Shown here: positions 20,052 to 27,604 of the stretch, piece by piece
Numbering within the stretch: position 1 is the stretch's first letter
Layout: each line of letters begins with the position of its first letter
Source: Dyella terrae
GTDB lineage: Bacteria; Pseudomonadota; Gammaproteobacteria; Xanthomonadales; Rhodanobacteraceae
DNA length: 64,000 nt
Reading direction: 5' to 3'
Assembly (NCBI RefSeq): GCF_004322705.1
Contig: NZ_SIZZ01000001.1
Span: 1,302,001 to 1,366,000, forward strand
Program-made: the position numbers and the translations under genes
Notes under the pieces: generated by a model
Told to the model about the DNA's origin: nothing
What the model saw: only the letters and a program-made list of their open reading frames with translations
Database searches by the model: none

Positions 20052-21166
20052 CGGCCGGCGTCGCGGTTGGCAAAGCGATCCTCGCCGATGGCAGCGGCGG
20101 GTTCAGCCTGGAAACCATCGAGGTGGATCCGCCCGCCTCCGGCGAGGTGCGCGTCGCCATGGTCGCTGCAGGGGTTTGCCATACCGACCACGCCTCGCTC
20201 CACTGGCCGGGGCCGCGGGTGATGGGGCATGAAGGCGCGGGCTATGTCGAAGCCATCGGCGAAGGTGTCGAAGCGCTCGAGATTGGTCAGCCTGTCCTGC
20301 TCAACTGGGCCATGCCCTGCGGCCACTGTTTCCAGTGCGGCCACGGCGCCGCCTCGCTATGCGAACGCACGCATGAACTGGACGTACCGAAGCTCGGCAA
20401 CAGCCGCGCGCACACCGGTGCGACGCGCTTTCGCGGGCAGGCCATCGAACGCTCCTTTCACCTGGGTACGTTTTCGAAGCACGCGCTCGTGCGCGCCGAG
20501 GCCGTCACGCCTCTGCCGCGTACCCTTGCGCTCGACACCGCCTGCATTCTCGGCTGCGCAGTCATGACAGGCGTCGGCTCGGCGATCAACGTGGCGGCGA
20601 TAGCCCCCGGTGACACGGTGGCGGTGCTTGGCTGTGGCGGTGTCGGCCTCAACGTCATACAGGGCGCACGCATTGCCGGCGCGCGCACGATCATTGCCAT
20701 CGACCGCGTACCGACCCGGCTGGAACGCGCGACGGCACTAGGCGCAACTCACGCGATCATGCCGCATGCCGAAGACAGCGATCACGCACATCTGATCGCC
20801 CAGGTGAGCGCCCTTACCGAAGGTCGCGGCGCCGACCACGCCTTTGAAGCCACCGGGGTTCCTGCGCTCGCGTTTCTGCCTCTGAAACTGGTGCGTAACG
20901 GGGGCAACGCCTTGCAGGTGAGTGGAGCACATGGCGCCGCCACGCTGACACTCACGGATCTGTTCTGGAACAAACGCTACTTGACGCCGCTGTACGGCGC
21001 TTGCGTACCGTCGCGCGACTTCCCCCGATTGTTCGATTGGATCGAACAGGGGCAACTGGAGATCGCCGGGCTGATCAGCCACCGCTACCCGATGGAAGCG
21101 CTGGACCTCGCGTTCGACGACATGCTCAACGGACGCAGCAGCAAAGGGGTTTTGCACATCGCATGA
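20048..21166 (+). CDS. zinc-dependent alcohol dehydrogenase, class III-like
   Basis: This medium-chain dehydrogenase oxidises an alcohol (or reduces an aldehyde) with NAD(P). The 372 residues show catalytic zinc ligands in GVCHTDHASL and MGHEGAGYVE, and a structural zinc site CGHCFQCGHGAASLC with the CxxCxxCx7C spacing. The third catalytic Cys is in ILGCAVMTGVGSA, and the Rossmann motif is VLGCGGVGLNVIQGA. The pattern resembles glutathione-dependent formaldehyde dehydrogenase relatives, but substrate cannot be inferred. Start and stop overlap both neighbours by 4 bases. Coming directly after an oxygenase, it may oxidise the hydroxylated product; that is inference from position. Confidence 0.9.
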   Translation: MTAGVAVGKAILADGSGGFSLETIEVDPPASGEVRVAMVAAGVCHTDHASLHWPGPRVMGHEGAGYVEAIGEGVEALEIGQPVLLNWAMPCGHCFQCGHGAASLCERTHELDVPKLGNSRAHTGATRFRGQAIERSFHLGTFSKHALVRAEAVTPLPRTLALDTACILGCAVMTGVGSAINVAAIAPGDTVAVLGCGGVGLNVIQGARIAGARTIIAIDRVPTRLERATALGATHAIMPHAEDSDHAHLIAQVSALTEGRGADHAFEATGVPALAFLPLKLVRNGGNALQVSGAHGAATLTLTDLFWNKRYLTPLYGACVPSRDFPRLFDWIEQGQLEIAGLISHRYPMEALDLAFDDMLNGRSSKGVLHIA

Positions 21167-21987
21167 ACGACGACGCCTTCCGCACCATTGAAACCTCCAA
21201 TCCGGCCATATCGGCAGACGGCCTCACCTTCGTGACCGTCAAAAGCCGCGCCTTGCGCCGGCGTGCGGATGTCACGCTCTATGTGCCGCCATCGGCCCTC
21301 GTCGTGCCCGATCTGCCCGTCGTCGTGCTGCTGCACGGCGTGTACGGATCGCACTGGGCCTGGGCCCTGAAGGGGCGCGCCCATCTCACCGCGGCCCGCC
21401 TGATGGCCGAAGGTGCCTTGCCTCCGGTTGCCCTGCTCATGCCGTCCGACGGTCTGTGGGGCGACGGCTCGGGCTATGTCGCCCATGCCGATCACGATGC
21501 CGAACGCTGGATCGTCGACGAGATGCCCAAACTCGCACAAGACGTCATCGCCAGTTGCAGTGAACGTTCGCCACTCCTGGTCGCCGGCCTGAGCATGGGC
21601 GGCTTTGGCGCCCTGCGCCTGGCCGGCAAGTACCCGCGCCGCATCGCTGCAGCAGCCGCGCTTTCCGCCGTGACGAACGCATCCCAGTTCGATGCGCTGA
21701 TCGAAGAGAACCGCACCGGCTGGCGCAAGCATGTCGCCGACATCGACGTACTTTCCGCACTCACCGGCGCCCAGGCACCCCTGCCGCCGCTGCGCATCGA
21801 CTGCGGACTGGACGACGCCTACCTCGAAGCCAATCGCAGCCTGCATCGTGAACTGCGGCGGGCCGGCATCGCGCACGACTACGCGGAAGCACGCGGCGGC
21901 CACGACTGGGATTACTGGACGACCGCGCTCGAACACACCCTGCGCTTCTTTGGCGAGGCGCTGCACGCCACGGAGGACAAAACATGA
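21163..21987 (+). CDS. alpha/beta-hydrolase esterase (esterase D/enterochelin esterase-like)
   Basis: This is a leaderless, probably cytoplasmic serine esterase of 274 residues. The nucleophile elbow is LSMGG (AGLSMGGFGALRLAGKYP), the likely acid lies in RIDCGLDDAYLE and the histidine in RGGHDWDYW. The oxyanion region VVVLLHGVYGSHWAW precedes it. Family members hydrolyse small esters such as S-formylglutathione or acetylated sugars. The ATG at 21163 overlaps the dehydrogenase stop (ATGA), and the end overlaps the next gene by 4 bases. A cytoplasmic esterase inside a glucoside operon suggests an acylated substrate, but the actual ester is not known. Confidence 0.85.
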   Translation: MNDDAFRTIETSNPAISADGLTFVTVKSRALRRRADVTLYVPPSALVVPDLPVVVLLHGVYGSHWAWALKGRAHLTAARLMAEGALPPVALLMPSDGLWGDGSGYVAHADHDAERWIVDEMPKLAQDVIASCSERSPLLVAGLSMGGFGALRLAGKYPRRIAAAAALSAVTNASQFDALIEENRTGWRKHVADIDVLSALTGAQAPLPPLRIDCGLDDAYLEANRSLHRELRRAGIAHDYAEARGGHDWDYWTTALEHTLRFFGEALHATEDKT

Positions 21988-23564
21988 AACCCGCACGTTC
22001 GCTTCTCGCGGCACTGGCCCTGCTTGCCGCATTCATTGCCGCCGCGACGCAGGCCGCCACGCCGTCGCCGAAGGACAGCCAGGTCTATTACCAGATTTTC
22101 TTCCGCAGCTTTCATGATTCCAACGGCGACCGCATCGGCGACCTCAAGGGCCTCACCTCGAAGCTTGGCTACATCAGGCAGCTGGGTGCGACGACCATCC
22201 TGCTGACACCCCTGCAACCGTCGCCGTACTACCACAATTACTTCGCCACCGAGTTCAAGGCCATCGATCCGGCCTACGGCACGATGGATGACTACTTCGC
22301 CTTTGTCCGCGCGGCACACGCGCAAGGCCTCAAGGTCTACCTGGACCAGGAGTTCCAGTACGTCGCCGAGGGCCATCCCTGGTGGCGCGACGCGCAGTGC
22401 AACCCCGGGTCGAAGTACGCCGACTATCTGATCTGGAAGGATGCGAAGCATTGCGAAGCCGAGCCTTTCCTCAACAAGGCGAAATGGGAGGGCTACGACG
22501 GTCGCAACGTCGGCATCGCCATGGTGAACCTGTCCAACCCGAAGGTGCGCCAGTACTTCCAGGATCTATTGCTCTACTGGGCCGATCCTCACGGTGACGC
22601 CAGTGGCCGCGACGGCATCGACGGCATCCGCATCGATCACATGATGGACGACCTCGATCACAAGGGCCTGCAGAAGCACCTCTTTGCCGACTTCTGGCAT
22701 CCCATCTTCCAGGCGCTGAAGGCGCGCCGCCCGAACCTGGGCATCCTTGCCGAGCAGGCTGACTGGGGTTTCGGCACCGCGTGGCTGACCGACGGCCATG
22801 CGGATGCTGTCTTTGCCTTTCCGATGCGTGGCGCCCTGGTGTCCCTCGACAAGCGCCAGATCGTCAACACGATTCACGCCACCGACAAGGCCACGCCAGC
22901 AGGCAAGGTCCAGGTGATCTTCCTGGAGAACCACGACCTCGACCGATACATGTCGGAAGTGCACGACGATCCCGCCCGGGCCCGGGCTGGCGCTGCCATC
23001 GCGCTCATGCTCAAAGGCGATCCGCTGATCTATTACGGTCAGGAACTGGGCATGCGCGGCATGCAGCCGAAGAACGTCGGCACCTCTGGCGGCATGCCCC
23101 TGACGGATGCCATCGGCATTCCGGTGCGCGAGGCGTTCCGCTGGAAGGCCCATCTCGACGCACCGGGTTCCGCGACCTGGTATCGCCGCAACGCGACTTT
23201 CTGGGACGCACGTTTCAGTCGTTCGAACGACGGTGTCTCGCTGCAGGAAGAAGAAAACTGCCCCGACTCGCTCTACCGCTGGTACGCCAGACTGCTCGCC
23301 ATCCGTCACGCGCGACCGGAAATCGGCAGCGGCGACCAGCGCGTGCTCTGCGACGACGATAGCGCGATGCTGTGCCTCCTTCGCGAACAGGGCGGTCAAA
23401 AAACATTGGTATTGGTGAACCTTGGCAAGACCGCGGCACGCCCGTCGCTGGGCACGTCGCTTCCATCCGGCACGGCCTGGACCGACCTGCTTGATGACGA
23501 CAAGCCCGGCACGACTGACGCCGTGCTTGAACCCCTGCAGGTGCGTATCCTGGGATCACGCTAA
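21984..23564 (+). CDS. exported GH13 (alpha-amylase family) protein with atypical region I
   Basis: The 526-residue protein has a Sec signal peptide (hydrophobic core about residues 7-23, likely cut near TQA|ATP) and a GH13 barrel, so it should act on alpha-glucans or glucosides in the periplasm or outside. It begins QVYYQIFFRSFHDSNGDRIG. Catalytic residues are visible: nucleophile D in GIRIDHMMDD, acid/base E in LGILAEQADW, and the HD pair in FLENHDLDRYM. Region I, normally DxVxNH, instead reads DQEFQYVAEGHPWW and lacks the usual Asn-His. Activity may therefore differ from standard amylases. GGAGG precedes the ATG, which overlaps the esterase stop. The C-terminal 80 residues look like the usual beta domain. 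Confidence 0.88.
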   Translation: MKPARSLLAALALLAAFIAAATQAATPSPKDSQVYYQIFFRSFHDSNGDRIGDLKGLTSKLGYIRQLGATTILLTPLQPSPYYHNYFATEFKAIDPAYGTMDDYFAFVRAAHAQGLKVYLDQEFQYVAEGHPWWRDAQCNPGSKYADYLIWKDAKHCEAEPFLNKAKWEGYDGRNVGIAMVNLSNPKVRQYFQDLLLYWADPHGDASGRDGIDGIRIDHMMDDLDHKGLQKHLFADFWHPIFQALKARRPNLGILAEQADWGFGTAWLTDGHADAVFAFPMRGALVSLDKRQIVNTIHATDKATPAGKVQVIFLENHDLDRYMSEVHDDPARARAGAAIALMLKGDPLIYYGQELGMRGMQPKNVGTSGGMPLTDAIGIPVREAFRWKAHLDAPGSATWYRRNATFWDARFSRSNDGVSLQEEENCPDSLYRWYARLLAIRHARPEIGSGDQRVLCDDDSAMLCLLREQGGQKTLVLVNLGKTAARPSLGTSLPSGTAWTDLLDDDKPGTTDAVLEPLQVRILGSR

Positions 23565-23578
23565 GCCGGCTCATCGTC

Positions 23579-24436
23579 ATGGCACTGCCACACCTCGATC
23601 GCCCGATCTGCGAGCCGGTGGAACTCCCGCCGGCCGCGCCGGTGCGCATTGAGCGCATCCGTCAGGGCCGCCATGCGACGGCCAGCGAGCCGTTCGTGCA
23701 TTTCCACGATGTACATGAGCTGGTGTTGTTTGGGCGCGTCACCGGACACTGCGACATCGAGGATCGACGTTACACGTTAACGTCCGGATGCATCGCCTTC
23801 ATCCCCTCCATGCATCCGCACGACTTTGCGCTTGGAGCAGGTCCGCGCGACTGGATACTTCTGCAGATGGATGCCGCCGCGGGTGAATCGCTGCTTCGGC
23901 GTCCTGGCATGGAACGCCTGCGTGAACCATTCTGCACACGCCCCGGCCGGTCGCTGAGAGCTCGCCTGCAGGAGCTCGCCGACTGGCTGCTGGACCTGCA
24001 TCCACTCGATCCCCTCGCCTTGCCAATCACCGAACTGCTGCTGCGCGCGGCGGTCGAAGCGCCGGCGGTCGAAGGAAAGCGACTCACGGCCCACGCCCGC
24101 GGTTTGCATCGACTGCGCCCGGCGATCGACCGATTGCGTCTGCGGCCAGCCGACGCACCAGGCGCCGACCAGGCCGCGGCGTTATGCGCGATGTCAGCCG
24201 CCTATTTCAGTCGTCGCTTCAAGCAACAGGTGGGCATGAGCTGGAGCGACTACGTGCGCACCCATCGCCTGCATCTGGCCAGCCGCCGCCTGCTGGAGAC
24301 CGATCAGACGGTTGCCGCCATCGCCGCCGGGCTCGGCTTCGCCACGCCCTCGCACTTCGGCGAACTCTTCCTGCAGCGCTTCGGCCTGACGCCCGGCGAG
24401 TACCGGCGCACCGGACTCGCCTCCCACCCGCGCTGA
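23579..24436 (+). CDS. AraC-family transcriptional regulator with cupin sensor
   Basis: The 285-residue protein has an N-terminal cupin-like ligand domain (about residues 15-110; HFHDVHELVLFGRVTG, then SGCIAFIPSMHPHDF) and a C-terminal double helix-turn-helix (about 185-280). The second helix pair, TDQTVAAIAAGLGFATPSHF, is followed by the AraC signature FLQRFGLTPGEYRR. Regulators of this build usually sense a sugar and activate uptake and hydrolase genes. It is the last gene of the forward run that starts with the MFS transporter, 14 bases after the GH13 stop. It may activate this locus and could recognise the shared promoter motif, which at the receptor promoter occurs as direct repeats. Confidence 0.88.
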   Translation: MALPHLDRPICEPVELPPAAPVRIERIRQGRHATASEPFVHFHDVHELVLFGRVTGHCDIEDRRYTLTSGCIAFIPSMHPHDFALGAGPRDWILLQMDAAAGESLLRRPGMERLREPFCTRPGRSLRARLQELADWLLDLHPLDPLALPITELLLRAAVEAPAVEGKRLTAHARGLHRLRPAIDRLRLRPADAPGADQAAALCAMSAAYFSRRFKQQVGMSWSDYVRTHRLHLASRRLLETDQTVAAIAAGLGFATPSHFGELFLQRFGLTPGEYRRTGLASHPR

Positions 24437-24443
24437 CACTCGC

Positions 24444-25424
24444 TTACTTCGCCGGCGGTGCCAGCAGGAAAGTCATCGGAATGGCCAGTCGCGCCGCCCA
24501 GGAACGCTCGCTGTGCTCGGCACCGTCGAAGACCCGGCTTTCGAATTGCGCGCCCTTCCAACCGTTTGCCTTAAGCCATTGGTCAACGCGCTGCTGCGTC
24601 GGCGCATAGTTCGCATCGAGCGTCTTCGTGCCGTGATCGAAATAGACGCGATGTCCCCCGGGCGAAGGGAAGTGATGCTTGATGTACTCGACGAAGGCAT
24701 CCGGCGCGGGGTCGTCCGTGGTGGCATCCAGGGTGAGATAAGGACCGGGCCAGTGCGTCGACAAGGCCGCTGCGCCACCGAAGACATCCGGGTATTCAGC
24801 CATGGCGTACCAGGCCATCAATCCGCCCATGCTGGAGCCCATGACGAAGGTCGATGCAGGCCTGACATCCACGGCGAAGCGCTGGTCGATGACGGGCTTC
24901 AGCTCCTGCGTCACGAACTTCAGGAACGCGTCCGAGAACGGGGCGACGGGCATGATCTGGAAGTTGCCCAGCTGCTGCGAAAACAGGGTGCGTCGTTGTT
25001 CGGGCGACAGCGCTTCCCAGGGTTTCTGCGGGAAGTACTCGCTCATGCGCTCCGTCGCCGCATTGGCGATGCCCACGATGATGAAGGATCGTGTCTTGCC
25101 TTGCGCCATCAGCTTCGCGGCCATCGCATCCGCCTGCCAGCTCGGCAACTTTCCGGCCTCACGCTCACCGAACAGGTTCTGTCCGTCGAACATGTAGAGG
25201 ACGGCGTAAGGCGCATGCCTGGGATAGTCGGGAGGGAGCCAGACATCAATGTCATGGGGTGCCACGTACTGGGAGGGGAATCGTGCGAGATGCTCCGTCT
25301 TGCCCACCGTCGCCACCTGGGCTGGCGGTGCGTCCGCGGCACGAATCGGTACGCATGCGGCCAGCAGGCCGAACATCAGCGCCGCCAGGAACGGTGCCCG
25401 CCTCAGCATCTCGCTCGTTTCCAT
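24444..25424 (-). CDS. exported putative esterase, probably lipoprotein
   Basis: This 326-residue alpha/beta hydrolase belongs to the esterase D/enterochelin-esterase-like group. A signal sequence leads to LLAAC (Cys24), which fits a lipobox; cleavage at IRA|ADAP is the alternative. The nucleophile elbow is MGSSMGGLMAWYAMAEYP, the expected His lies in FDGAEHSERSW, and the early motif is YMFDGQNLFGE. It should act in the periplasm or on the outer membrane. It follows the alpha-glucosidase stop by two bases, so the pair is probably translationally coupled. It converges with the AraC gene, 7 bases apart, without a terminator. A second esterase in the locus supports an acylated substrate. Confidence 0.82.
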   Translation of the reverse strand: METSEMLRRAPFLAALMFGLLAACVPIRAADAPPAQVATVGKTEHLARFPSQYVAPHDIDVWLPPDYPRHAPYAVLYMFDGQNLFGEREAGKLPSWQADAMAAKLMAQGKTRSFIIVGIANAATERMSEYFPQKPWEALSPEQRRTLFSQQLGNFQIMPVAPFSDAFLKFVTQELKPVIDQRFAVDVRPASTFVMGSSMGGLMAWYAMAEYPDVFGGAAALSTHWPGPYLTLDATTDDPAPDAFVEYIKHHFPSPGGHRVYFDHGTKTLDANYAPTQQRVDQWLKANGWKGAQFESRVFDGAEHSERSWAARLAIPMTFLLAPPAK

Positions 25425-25426
25425 CC

Positions 25427-27094
25427 TCAGGCCCCCATGACCATGTCAGTCAAACCGCCGATGTGCTGTGCCTCCAGTGGCAGATCCAGCTCGGCGAACA
25501 ACACGCCATAAGCCGGTAACCGGATCGCACCGTTTTCGAATCGTCCGCCGGGCAACCCGTGATCGTCGCAAACACGGGCGCTTCCGACGGCCAGTGGCAA
25601 GTTGGCCGGCGCACCACCGAGATTGAACACGGCCAGCACGATATCGTCACCCAGGCGACGTTCGATCACCAGCAGCGGTTCCGGAGCGTCGAGCAGGCGG
25701 ATGTCGCCCCACTTCATCGCGGGTCGCTGTTTGCGCCAATGCAGGAAGCGGCGGAAGCGGTTCAAGGGTGAGCCAGCCTCACCTTCCTGAGCCTCGACGT
25801 TCAACCGACGATGCCGGGTGTCGAGGGGCAACCAGGGAGTCCCCGCCGAGAATCCGCCCTGACGCGCGTCACGCCAGGGCATCGGCGTACGACAACCGTC
25901 ACGCCCTTTGGAATCCGGCCAGAAGGTGATGCCATAAGGATCGCGCAGCGCCTCGAATGGAACATCCGCCTCCGGCAAACCCAACTCCTCGCCCTGATAG
26001 ACGCATACCGAACCGCGCAGGGTGCACGCGAGCGCGCTGAAAAGACTGGCCACGTGATCGGGCGCGTCCGGCTCCGCCCAACGCGTGCGCACCCGCATCG
26101 AGTCATGGTTGGAGATCGCCCAGCACGGCCAACCGTGCGGCATCCCCCGCTCCAGCGCGCCCACGGTGCCGCGGATGTACCGGGCGGAGTGCTCTGCGCT
26201 CAGCAATTCGAAGCTGTAGCTGGTATGCAGAAGTCCGTCACCGGTGTACTCGGCCATGGTGGCCAGGGAGTCTTCGGACGACACTTCGCCCAGCGCCACG
26301 CGATCCGGGTACGCGTCCAGCAAAGCGCGCAATCGCTTCAGGAACGGCAGGTTCTCCGGCCGTGTGTTGTTGTAGAGATGACGCTGATACGCATAGGGAC
26401 TGTCGGGTGAGAATCCCCGCCCGACGCGCTGGTCGGCGGGCTTGGCCGGGTTGTCGCGCAACTGCCGATCGTGGAAACAGAAGTTGATCGAATCCAGGCG
26501 GAAGCCGTCCACGCCGCGGTCGAGCCAGAACCGAAGATGCCCGAGCGCCGCGTCGGGAACCTCCGGATGGTGGAAGTTGAGATCGGGCTGTTCGGGCAGG
26601 AAATTGTGCAGGTAGTACTGGCTGCGGCGCGGCTCCCATTGCCAGGCCGGGCCACCAAAGATGGACAGCCAGTTATTGGGCGGCGTGCCGTCCTCGCGCG
26701 GATCGGCCCACACGTACCAGTCAGCCTTGGGATTATCGCGGCTGCGGCGGCTTTCCTCGAACCATGCGTGCTGGTTCGACGTGTGACTGGGCACCTGGTC
26801 GATCAACACCTTCAGACCAAGCGCGTGCGCTTTTTCCAGCAAGCGGTCGAAATCGGCAAGTGTGCCGAACACTGGGTCCACGTCGCAGAAATCCGCGATG
26901 TCGTATCCGTAATCGGCCATCGGCGAGGTGAAGAACGGCGAGATCCAGATGGCGTCCACGCCGAGGCTGGCGACATAGTCCAGACGCGCGATGATGCCCG
27001 GCAGGTCACCCACGCCATCGCCGTCACTGTCCTGGAAGCTGCGCGGATAGATTTGATAGATGACTGCACCGCGCCACCAGGGGGCGTCACTCAT
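25427..27094 (-). CDS. alpha-glucosidase, GH13 (XgtA-like)
   Basis: This cytoplasmic alpha-glucosidase releases glucose from alpha-linked disaccharides or glucosides. The 555 residues lack a signal peptide and begin WWRGAVIYQIYPRSFQDSDG. All four GH13 regions are intact: region I LIDQVPSHTS, region II DGFRLDSINF with the nucleophile Asp, region III VALGEVSSED with the acid Glu, and region IV AISNHDSMR. From memory the sequence closely resembles Xanthomonas campestris XgtA, an alpha-glucosidase able to transfer glucose to alcohols and phenols. I start at the ATG at 27094 (GGAG upstream); an upstream frame to 27136 adds 14 unconserved residues. The esterase gene follows immediately. A copy of the shared site lies about 105 bases upstream. 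Confidence 0.93.
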   Translation of the reverse strand: MSDAPWWRGAVIYQIYPRSFQDSDGDGVGDLPGIIARLDYVASLGVDAIWISPFFTSPMADYGYDIADFCDVDPVFGTLADFDRLLEKAHALGLKVLIDQVPSHTSNQHAWFEESRRSRDNPKADWYVWADPREDGTPPNNWLSIFGGPAWQWEPRRSQYYLHNFLPEQPDLNFHHPEVPDAALGHLRFWLDRGVDGFRLDSINFCFHDRQLRDNPAKPADQRVGRGFSPDSPYAYQRHLYNNTRPENLPFLKRLRALLDAYPDRVALGEVSSEDSLATMAEYTGDGLLHTSYSFELLSAEHSARYIRGTVGALERGMPHGWPCWAISNHDSMRVRTRWAEPDAPDHVASLFSALACTLRGSVCVYQGEELGLPEADVPFEALRDPYGITFWPDSKGRDGCRTPMPWRDARQGGFSAGTPWLPLDTRHRRLNVEAQEGEAGSPLNRFRRFLHWRKQRPAMKWGDIRLLDAPEPLLVIERRLGDDIVLAVFNLGGAPANLPLAVGSARVCDDHGLPGGRFENGAIRLPAYGVLFAELDLPLEAQHIGGLTDMVMGA

Positions 27095-27130
27095 GGGTGT
27101 CTCCGGTTGGGAATGAAGCGCGCGACGGAT

Positions 27131-27148
27131 GCGCAACGCGTGTTGCGC
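27131..27148. promoter_or_regulatory. dyad in the alpha-glucosidase leader
   Basis: GCGCAACGCGTGTTGCGC matches its reverse complement at 16 of 18 positions and lies 37-54 bases ahead of the alpha-glucosidase start codon. The central CG and the length fit a LacI-family operator, but a simple RNA hairpin is equally possible. Confidence 0.4.
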
Positions 27149-27199
27149 CGTGCGACGGACGGCGCAAGCCTACGTGACCTTCGAACTAGCGAGCAGTCG

Positions 27200-27214
27200 T
27201 CACAAACGTATTCA
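27200..27214 (+). promoter_or_regulatory. conserved 15-base site, alpha-glucosidase side
   Basis: TCACAAACGTATTCA is identical at all 15 positions to the site upstream of the MFS operon (17483-17497). It lies 105 bases ahead of the alpha-glucosidase start, on the strand opposite that gene, which is the same relative orientation as at the MFS operon. Confidence 0.7.
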
Positions 27215-27430
27215 TCGAGAAAACTGATTTCGTGGCAAAACGTGCGCAACGCAGTGAATTGCTGCAGTACGAAACAAATCCCCGGGCGGGTGACTTAAGT
27301 CGTTGGTGGATCTGTGCGTGGGCTCGTGCTGCCTCGCAAGAATCCGATGACGCGACTCCCTCGGCTTGCCCCCGGACGGCTGATCAACTCAGCACCGTGC
27401 CATCCCAATGTGTCGGCCAACGGCGAAAAC

Positions 27431-27464
27431 CCACAAACGTATTCATACGTCACATACGTATGCG
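27431..27464 (+). promoter_or_regulatory. tandem conserved sites upstream of the TonB-dependent receptor
   Basis: The first copy, CCACAAACGTATTCA (27431-27445), matches the other sites at 14 of 15. A second, TCACATACGTATGCG (27450-27464), starts 19 bases on in the same direction and matches at 12 of 15. The second contains the perfect palindrome CATACGTATG (27453-27462). Direct repeats about 20 bases apart suit AraC proteins; the palindrome suits LacI proteins. The receptor start codon is 140 bases downstream. Confidence 0.65.
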
Positions 27465-27604
27465 GACGCTGTTCGCCATCGGAAGGCCGCTCTAGCATCG
27501 AATTCACAAGGTCCCTGGGGGCACGCGCTTCAAGCGAAGCGAGCGACACGGGCCGATCACCTACAAGAGAAGTTCGTCATGACGAAACGGGAGGGCGTGC
27601 TGTC

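Larger units (their letters stand above)
27095..27604. other. 510-base divergent control region between alpha-glucosidase and TonB-dependent receptor
   Basis: There is no gene here. It carries the regulatory sites listed separately: a near-perfect dyad at 27131-27148 in the alpha-glucosidase leader, one conserved site at 27200-27214, and a tandem pair at 27431-27464 on the receptor side. The middle (27220-27420) shows nothing I can name. Reading frames continue into it from the receptor side but have no conserved sequence. Confidence 0.7.
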
